Shown piece by piece: positions 57,821 to 64,000 of a stretch of DNA of 64,000 nucleotides. Numbering within the stretch: the first letter of the stretch is position 1; each line of letters opens with the position of its first letter. The notes below the pieces were generated by a model. It had not been told where the DNA came from. It did not search any database and saw only the letters and a list, made by a program, of their open reading frames with translations. The position numbers and the translations under genes were made by a program. Source of the stretch: Cryptomeria japonica (Eukaryota > Streptophyta > Pinopsida > Cupressales > Cupressaceae); assembly GCF_030272615.1 (NCBI RefSeq), contig NC_081406.1, positions 114,607,783-114,671,782 on the forward strand, given 5' to 3'.

Positions 57821-60800
57821 GAGTGACTACTTGGAATGTTAGGGGCCTAAACGCCCCTAACAAGCAAAGACTAATTAAGAGATATCTCAAAAACTTTGAC
57901 TCTGATATTATAATCTTACAAGAAACTAAGTTAAATAATGAAGATAGTAAGAAATTAAGTAACAAACTCGGCTTATGGAATTCAGATTTTGTACCAGCAA
58001 TAGGCGCATCAAGAGGCCTAGCAGCATTATGGGACCCCCGGAAAATTTCCTCCTCAACCGTGAGCAGCAGTAGCAACTGGATGGCTATGAGGATATGCAG
58101 CCTCAAATCAAATCTGAGATTCACCTTAATCAACATCTACGGTCCAATCCATAATACAGACAAAAGAAGAGTTTGGCAGGAAGTTCAAGCTTTCCTTCAC
58201 CTAAACAGAGGTGAGACTTTCATCTTAGGTGGAGATTTTAATGCTATACTAAATACAAATGAAAAATATGGTGGTTCTAAATTCATATCACAATCACAAA
58301 AGGATTTTACCCAATGGGTGTCAGACAATAATTTAATTAACATTGAGACCATCAACGGAACTTACACCTGGAACAATAGAAGGTCGGTCTTTAGCCACAT
58401 CGTGGAAAAACTTGATAGATTTCTAGTTTCAGGTAATACGGATAATTTTAACCAACTTTTGTCAGCGGAGATTCTCCCAGAAGTGGGATCTGACCACTTC
58501 CCAATTAGACTAACAATCACTGAGGACAGTAAACCCAATAGAAATCCGTTCAAATTCGAATTTATGTGGTTTCAGGATCCGGATCTCATTAATCTCTTAG
58601 AACAATGGTGGAACCAGACAATAGTGGAAGGATCCAAAATGTATAGCCTAGTAACCAAACTCAAAATTATTAAAAATAAAGTCTTGGAATGGAACAAGAA
58701 CAAATTCAACAATATCTTCGAAGAAAAACTTCTTATAGAACAGGAGATAGAAAGTCTTAATAACTTAGTCATAAACCAGGGTATGGATGAAACGAGCTAT
58801 CTTAAAGAGAAGGAACTTATGGCTAAATATAATGCAATTTTACTTAAAGAAGAAATATATTGGAAACAAAAATCCAGGGAAATCTGGCTGAAGGAAGGAG
58901 ATAATAACACTAATTTTTTTCATAAATCAACCAATATAAGGAAAATTATTAATAGGATAACCAAGATTAAGGATGAAAGAGGGCAACTATCGGAAGACCC
59001 TAAAGTCATCGCAGACCATATAACTAACTATTACAACTATCTTCTTAATAACTTCGAAGCAGTTAACCTTCAAGAGCAGTCTGAAATGATTAAGGCTATA
59101 CCTAAGTTAATTTCGGATGAAGATAATACCATGATGAACAGCAAATTTACTTTGGAAGAAGTCAAGACTGCCTTATTTCAAATGCAGCCTGACAAAGCCC
59201 CAGGCCCGGATGGATTTCAGGCCGATTTTTTCCAAAAATGCTGGCACTTCATGGGAACTGACATATGGCAAGCAGTGGAAGCAACCGGGAATTCTGGAGC
59301 TATTCTATCAGAAATTAACAATACTTTTTTCTCTCTCATACTGAAAAAACAAAATGACTGTATTGACCCAGGAGACTTTCGTCCTATCTCACTATGTAAC
59401 ACTATCTATAAAATATTATCAAAATGTATGGCAAATAGACTTAAAACTCTACTCCCGATTTTAATCTCAGAGGAACAAACGGGCTTTGTAGCCAAAAGGT
59501 CAATCCTAGATGGCATTATCATCGCCCAAGAACTTGTACACACTGCACAAATCTCCAAAGAACCAAGCATGTTTATAAAAATAGATATCCAAAAGGCGTA
59601 TGATAAGGTGGACTGGAGATTTTTGTGCAAATGCTTGGAAGCCTTCGGCTTCTCGAAACAGTGGATCAACCTCGTATTTATATGTATATCTACCCCCAAG
59701 ATCTCGGTCCTTGTCAATGGTACCCCAGAAGGTTATTTTGGGATTTCCCAAGGTATCAAGCAAGGTGACCCACTATCGCCCTTCCTTTATGTCATCATGG
59801 CAGAAGCACTGGGTAGAACCATCTCCAAGAAACAGTTAGAAGGCAAGATTTCAGGTTTAAAAGCCGCAGACAATATCCCTTTCGTTACTCACCAACAATT
59901 TGCAGACGATACCATTCTTCCTGGTTCCGCCAACTGTAATGAGGCTATGGCCTACAAAGCAGTTCTAAACACATATAAGAAGGCCTCAGGCCAACAAGTT
60001 AACCCTCTTAAATCAGAAATCTTCTTTATCAACATGGCCCATGATTTGGAAAAGGATATCTGTGATACCCTTGGTTATCAATGGGGCACTTTTCCATGTA
60101 AATATCTAGGTATAGAATTGGATAAGGGTCAACACTCTTCCAAACTTTGGAAACAAGTACTATCGAAGGTTCAAGATAAGAAAAGCTCTTGGAAAGATAA
60201 ATGGCTCACTAAGCTTGGTAGATCCACTATGATTACATCAGTTTTGTCAGCTATCCCTTCTTATCATATGTCCATTCTTCCCCTCCTGACTAACATCAAG
60301 CGGGACCTAGATAAGATTATGCGTGACTTCTATTGGCAAGGCTCTGTTGAGGATAAGAAATTGGCCCTAATCAAATGGGACAACTTATGCAAACCTATTT
60401 CTATGGGGGGTCTGGGGTTTAAAAACCTTACTTGGCAAAACCGTGCCCTAGGCGCTAAGTTAGCTTGGAGACTCTTCAAGGAATACAACTCAAAATGGGC
60501 TTCTATTCTACTGCACAAGTATGTTCCCGGGGCTAACCCTATAAATATTTTTAGAGCCCATTCACATGTCAAGGGTTCACGAATTTGGAACTTTATCAAA
60601 GACTCTATAGGCATAATCAGCAAATTCCTCACTTGGGATGTAGGACTTGGGAATCAAGCTTTATTCTGGGAAGATTCCTGGGTAGGTTTTCCGGCGCTTA
60701 ACACAGTGGGCTTCTCACCAAATTTCATTGAAATGTGTAAAGACACCATCGGTACTTATCTTAAAGATTATATTAGCCTTAGCAACGATTATGATACAAA

Positions 60801-61515
60801 TTTAACCTCAAGAGGAATATTGTTTAATCTAGAAAGTCAAAAGTTATTTAGTATCTTAAAAGATAGGAATATCACTATTAAAAATAGGCCTGACTCCCTT
60901 GTATGGGCTGGCTCTAATAATGGAGAATACACAGTTAAAGATGGCTATAAAACCATTATTCGAGATGAGAAAATGGACAATCTAGACATTCCCCTTAATT
61001 TATGCTGGAACAAAGCCTGTCTTCCCAAGGCTGGGATGTTCCTGTGGGCTGCTCTGCAGGACAGAATTTTAAGATCAGATAGGATTCGTAAGATAGGCTT
61101 TGAGGGTCCTACAAGGTGCCCCTTATGTGAAAGTCAGGAGGAGGATGTGAATCATCTGTTGCTTAACTGTCCCTACACTCAAAATGGGCTTCAGCAATGT
61201 CTAGATTGGAAGACAGCCCTTCCGTTTGACCTACTAAGCCTCCTAAAAGCCTGGCCTACTCTTTACAAAGATAATCTTTATAAGGATATCTGGACCATTT
61301 CCCTATGTATATTAGCATGGGAGATTTGGAAGGAACATAATCGCAAAATTTTTACTAACCAGAAATTAGATTGGAAAAACATAATTAACAAAATTGAGGC
61401 CTCAATTACGGAAAACGTCAATAGCAAACTCCGGAATATCTTTTGCTATGAGGATGCTATGAGGATTCATTTAGATCCTGGGATAATAAGATCAGACTTA
61501 AATGGCCCTCTTTAA
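57817..61515 (+). CDS. LINE-1 ORF2: endonuclease and reverse transcriptase
   Basis: An open frame of 1232 codons. The ATG overlaps the ORF1 stop (ATGA), suggesting translation by re-initiation. An AP-type endonuclease occupies residues 1-230, with N7 (TTWNVRG), E36 (ILQETK), D140 and N142 (GGDFNAIL), D226 and H227 (GSDHFPI) all present. RT spans about 450-760: PDKAPGPDGFQADFF, GDFRPISLCN, KIDIQKAYDKVDW, GISQGIKQGDPLSPFL, and the catalytic FADD at 695-698. zf-RVT covers about 1060-1150 (CPLCESQEEDVNHLLLNC). The stop at 61513 results from a one-base loss in an A-run just upstream (about 61498-61502); RNase H follows in the shifted frame. It nicks target DNA and copies LINE RNA. Confidence 0.93.
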   Translation: MRVTTWNVRGLNAPNKQRLIKRYLKNFDSDIIILQETKLNNEDSKKLSNKLGLWNSDFVPAIGASRGLAALWDPRKISSSTVSSSSNWMAMRICSLKSNLRFTLINIYGPIHNTDKRRVWQEVQAFLHLNRGETFILGGDFNAILNTNEKYGGSKFISQSQKDFTQWVSDNNLINIETINGTYTWNNRRSVFSHIVEKLDRFLVSGNTDNFNQLLSAEILPEVGSDHFPIRLTITEDSKPNRNPFKFEFMWFQDPDLINLLEQWWNQTIVEGSKMYSLVTKLKIIKNKVLEWNKNKFNNIFEEKLLIEQEIESLNNLVINQGMDETSYLKEKELMAKYNAILLKEEIYWKQKSREIWLKEGDNNTNFFHKSTNIRKIINRITKIKDERGQLSEDPKVIADHITNYYNYLLNNFEAVNLQEQSEMIKAIPKLISDEDNTMMNSKFTLEEVKTALFQMQPDKAPGPDGFQADFFQKCWHFMGTDIWQAVEATGNSGAILSEINNTFFSLILKKQNDCIDPGDFRPISLCNTIYKILSKCMANRLKTLLPILISEEQTGFVAKRSILDGIIIAQELVHTAQISKEPSMFIKIDIQKAYDKVDWRFLCKCLEAFGFSKQWINLVFICISTPKISVLVNGTPEGYFGISQGIKQGDPLSPFLYVIMAEALGRTISKKQLEGKISGLKAADNIPFVTHQQFADDTILPGSANCNEAMAYKAVLNTYKKASGQQVNPLKSEIFFINMAHDLEKDICDTLGYQWGTFPCKYLGIELDKGQHSSKLWKQVLSKVQDKKSSWKDKWLTKLGRSTMITSVLSAIPSYHMSILPLLTNIKRDLDKIMRDFYWQGSVEDKKLALIKWDNLCKPISMGGLGFKNLTWQNRALGAKLAWRLFKEYNSKWASILLHKYVPGANPINIFRAHSHVKGSRIWNFIKDSIGIISKFLTWDVGLGNQALFWEDSWVGFPALNTVGFSPNFIEMCKDTIGTYLKDYISLSNDYDTNLTSRGILFNLESQKLFSILKDRNITIKNRPDSLVWAGSNNGEYTVKDGYKTIIRDEKMDNLDIPLNLCWNKACLPKAGMFLWAALQDRILRSDRIRKIGFEGPTRCPLCESQEEDVNHLLLNCPYTQNGLQQCLDWKTALPFDLLSLLKAWPTLYKDNLYKDIWTISLCILAWEIWKEHNRKIFTNQKLDWKNIINKIEASITENVNSKLRNIFCYEDAMRIHLDPGIIRSDLNGPL

Positions 61516-62003
61516 TCATTCCAAATCTTTTTGGCAGAGGAGGCACAAAGACTCAAGTTGACAGAGCTAATTGCTCTTGGGTTCCCCCCGAAGAAGGTTG
61601 GGTAAAACTGAATTTTGATGGAGCATCCAGGGGTAATCCTGGAGTGGCAGGCATCGGTGGGATTATTAGGAACTCGAAGGGAGAATCAATTTCCAAGTAT
61701 TCCCACCCCATCAAGCCTACTACGAATAACATGGCGGAATGCCTTGCCGCTCTGGAAGGCCTCAAAATCTATAAAAATCTAAACTTGTCCAAAGTTGTGA
61801 TTGAAGGAGACTCCCAAATTATCGTTAATGCTATCCACACAAAGAAGACTCCTAATTGGATTATGAATTCTAAAATTGAGGAAATCAATCTTATCATAGA
61901 AACCTTTTCTGAGGTAATTATCAAGCACACTTACCGAGAGGGTAATACTGAAGCTGACTCCTTAGCAAATCTAGGTGCTAACGGCAACCACATTATGGAA
62001 TGA
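61515..62003 (+). pseudogene. LINE-1 RNase H domain, separated from ORF2 by a frameshift
   Basis: From IIPNLFGRGG, through PPEEGWVKLNFDGASRGNPG, to the stop at 62001. The four RNase H acidic residues are in place: NFDGAS, NMAECLAALEGLK, VIEGDSQI, REGNTEADSLANLG. In the intact element this would be the C-terminus of ORF2. In Gypsy-independent plant L1 LINEs this domain is of the ARNH type and helps remove template RNA. The shifted frame has no ATG near its start; a start codon at 61644 lies inside the domain. Confidence 0.9.
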
Positions 62004-62213
62004 TTGCTTATTAGTTTCTTTTTTAGTTCTAATTCTAGCTTTCAAATATATTAATATATGTCTAATAGGTCTATTAATGTATAGTATAGGTATTTGTATA
62101 CTTTGAGATATCATTTGGGTATATAGATATACATCTTTATATATATACATAGAGTGACTTATATATCCTCAGCTATATCCTATTTTATTCTCACATTTGA
62201 AACACACATTTGG

Positions 62214-62214
<1 letters not shown>

Positions 62215-62250
<36 letters not shown>
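62215..62250. repeat. (TA)18 microsatellite
   Basis: Thirty-six bases of uninterrupted TA in the LINE-1 3' UTR, preceded by a cluster of shorter TATA runs from 62040. Confidence 0.97.
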
Positions 62251-62253
<3 letters not shown>

Positions 62254-62893
62254 TCTAGCTCTGTCTTTCCAGCTTTGTTTTTATCAGACACATATATTTC
62301 TATATATATTGCTGAAATATATATACTGATATATGTTTAGAATTTTATCATGTAATCATTCATGCATCCTTCCTTTTACATACACATATGTTTATACAAG
62401 ACTTATGTGTTTTCTGATCTTTATATTTCCTTACTTATTAGAACAGAGCTAGATTTAATCTAGTTGAATGTTTTTTCATTCTAGCTAAGGTAAAGATTAT
62501 CACTGAGTTCTATTTGGTAGCACATATAAATGTAAGGTAATAATGTTAATTCAGGCCCATTATGGCAAGCCGGCTTTCAGAATAAGTATGGAGCTCTGTA
62601 AAATAGGATTGCTATTATTTAAATTCTATTCTCTACTAACATGGGCAGATAGTGGATAGTTAATTAGAATGGATAAACAATCCATTGCTAATTCAGATAT
62701 CTTGATGAGGTAATCATTTCTTTATCATTTTTAACTCATTTTTCTTATATGGGCTAATAGTCTCTTTAAATTAATATGCATCACTTTGTTATTGTGATAA
62801 TGGCTAACTTTTGGAGGAGGAGACTTCTTGTCTGATACTCAAGAACCTTTCTCGACAAAGCAAGAGGATAACATTTATCGAGAATATACGGGA

Positions 62894-63011
62894 CATAGGT
62901 ATGCCCATGTATGAAAGCATAGATCTTAATGAATATCAAACCGTGGGTATGCCTACGGAAATTTTGTATTTAATAAATCTCATCATGATATGATTCATGG
63001 GTATGCCCATG
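62894..63011 (+). repeat. Three spaced palindromes in the LINE-1 3' UTR
   Basis: CATAGGTATGCCCATG (62894-62909), CCGTGGGTATGCCTACGG (62941-62958) and CATGGGTATGCCCATG (62996-63011). All share GGTATGCC at the centre and can each form a short hairpin; centres are about 48 and 54 bp apart. Confidence 0.88.
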
Positions 63012-63149
63012 TTAATTTTGTATAAGGACAGGACCTATGGTCCCAGGCTAGGCTGGAGGTTTTCTCAACCCCGCTCTTTCCTACCAGCGCCTACAGCGAG
63101 TGGGGTCACATTGTAAAATATTTATTTATATTAATAAAAAAAACTCTTC

Positions 63150-63163
63150 AGGGCTTCGGCCTT
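63150..63163 (+). other. UUCG tetraloop hairpin before the LINE-1 poly(A)
   Basis: AGGGC-TTCG-GCCTT gives a 5-bp stem (one G-U pair) closed by C(UUCG)G, ten bases before the poly(A). 3'-end hairpins are used by some LINE RTs to select their RNA; that role here is inferred. Confidence 0.6.
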
Positions 63164-63206
63164 TTATCGATCAAAAAAAAAAAAAAAAAAGATGATTCAA
63201 ATAATA

Positions 63207-64000
63207 TGCATTTCTTTTAATGGGCTCCAATTGGTCCTACTAGTCCTCATCATTAATCGGGTCCTTAGTGGGCCTGACTAAAAAAAAATTCATTCCTGGA
63301 CAATTGGCCATTGAAAATTCTTTGGAACGCCAATTGGATTTAAAAATTGAGTAGGTCATCATTTAATTTTGACGCTTGATGCCTCTCAGTTCTAATCAAA
63401 ACAACATGAGTAGCCTCCAAGACTAGCTTCAAAAACCAACCAAATCACCTCCCCAACCTGGAAACTAGCACACTTGTAGAACGTTATATGAGGAATCCAA
63501 AATGCTAAAGAGTTACTCATGATGATACCTAAGGTGAAATGTTTTAATCCTCAAAGTTCCCAACTTAGGCTCTAAAACTGCACCTTTCAAACCCTTGTAA
63601 AACCCATCCAAACACTGATCTGTGAAATAACAAACTTTTGTTTCAAAAGCCGTCACTTGGAAAAATGATACATATGAATACCATGAGCGTGTGTCCAAAG
63701 GGTTTTGATTTGAATTGATCGCATGAGCAAAATATTAAAATCCAAACTTGCCTTCTCTAAAAATTCTGAAAATGTTGATTTCCAACCTATGTAAAGTCCT
63801 TTGAGATTTGACTTTGAAAAAATATCAAATGAGGTGATGGGGTGCTGCAAATTGGCAAAGAGGTAGATAAAAAAAATATGGAATCATGGGGAACATTTAA
63901 TTTTATGTGCAATTCGTTAGACCATGAAATAAAAATCAGAATGTTGGGCTACTTTAGCATATTTTATACAATCCAATTAGCAAATTTGAACAATTTGCAA
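63207..64000. other. Unassigned flank right of LINE-1
   Basis: AT-rich, with no family motif, LTR boundary or convincing frame. It was contiguous with 54955-55060 before LINE-1 inserted. Confidence 0.5.

Larger units (their letters stand above)
62004..63172 (+). other. LINE-1 3' untranslated region
   Basis: About 1.17 kb of AT-rich noncoding sequence with an (TA) microsatellite, three palindromes and a terminal UUCG-type hairpin (separate entries). No gene is seen. Confidence 0.85.
55061..63190 (+). mobile_element. LINE-1, nearly intact plant L1-type LINE
   Basis: A 16-bp TSD (gatgattcaaataata at 55045-55060 and 63191-63206) and an 18-A tail (63173-63190) mark the ends. It encodes ORF1 (zinc knuckle, DUF4283-like) and ORF2 (endonuclease, RT, zf-RVT, RNase H) overlapping by ATGA, then a 1.2-kb 3' UTR. 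Only two disabling changes were seen: one TAG in ORF1 and one frameshift just before RNase H. The element starts exactly at the ORF1 ATG, so it has no 5' UTR here. Confidence 0.95.

Overview
This is a stretch of large, repeat-filled plant nuclear genome. Copia and Gypsy LTR retrotransposons primed by initiator-Met tRNA, plant L1-type LINEs with an RNase H domain, and a plant mobile domain (PMD) gene all point to a land plant. The density of long, old, methylation-decayed nested elements, with almost no host genes, suggests a conifer-like gymnosperm; that last step is inference. I see no rRNA, tRNA or CRISPR, and no intact host gene.

Almost every element could be delimited by matching target-site duplications (TSDs). 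Left to right: (1) 1-3622, remnant of a plus-strand LTR element (polypurine tract plus LTR start at 691) and unassigned sequence. (2) 3628-17768, Copia element E (+, TSD tatac), split by Copia element F (6240-13417, -, TSD actct). (3) 17774-19406, unassigned. (4) 19412-32050, non-autonomous Gypsy element A (-, TSD atttc). It encodes Gag, protease and only the tail of integrase, and carries a decayed PMD gene in antisense beside its 3' LTR. (5) 32287-32551 and 41353-41478, the two halves of an SDE2-like pseudogene, split by Gypsy-type element D (32557-41347, -, TSD tttac). D is itself split by LINE-2 (36308-40772, -, 14-bp TSD). (6) 42179-54949, a four-level nest: solo LTR of the A family (TSD acacc) > solo LTR of family B (TSD cctct) > pol-less element C (43404-54161, TSD agatt/agatc) > short family-B element (45676-49560, TSD acatc). 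(7) 55061-63190, LINE-1 (+, 16-bp TSD, poly(A)), nearly intact. (8) 63207-64000, unassigned.

There is no cooperating gene system in the pathway sense. The content is layers of mobile elements with different degrees of decay. The points most worth a second look are the SDE2 fragment whose frame is exactly continuous across an 8.8-kb insertion; the antisense PMD gene inside a Gypsy element lacking reverse transcriptase; three different retroelements that each carry a long non-pol ORF with a similar short helical motif; a strong excess of TAG among nonsense codons; and a recurring GGACC...GGTCC hairpin in family-B LTRs and leaders.
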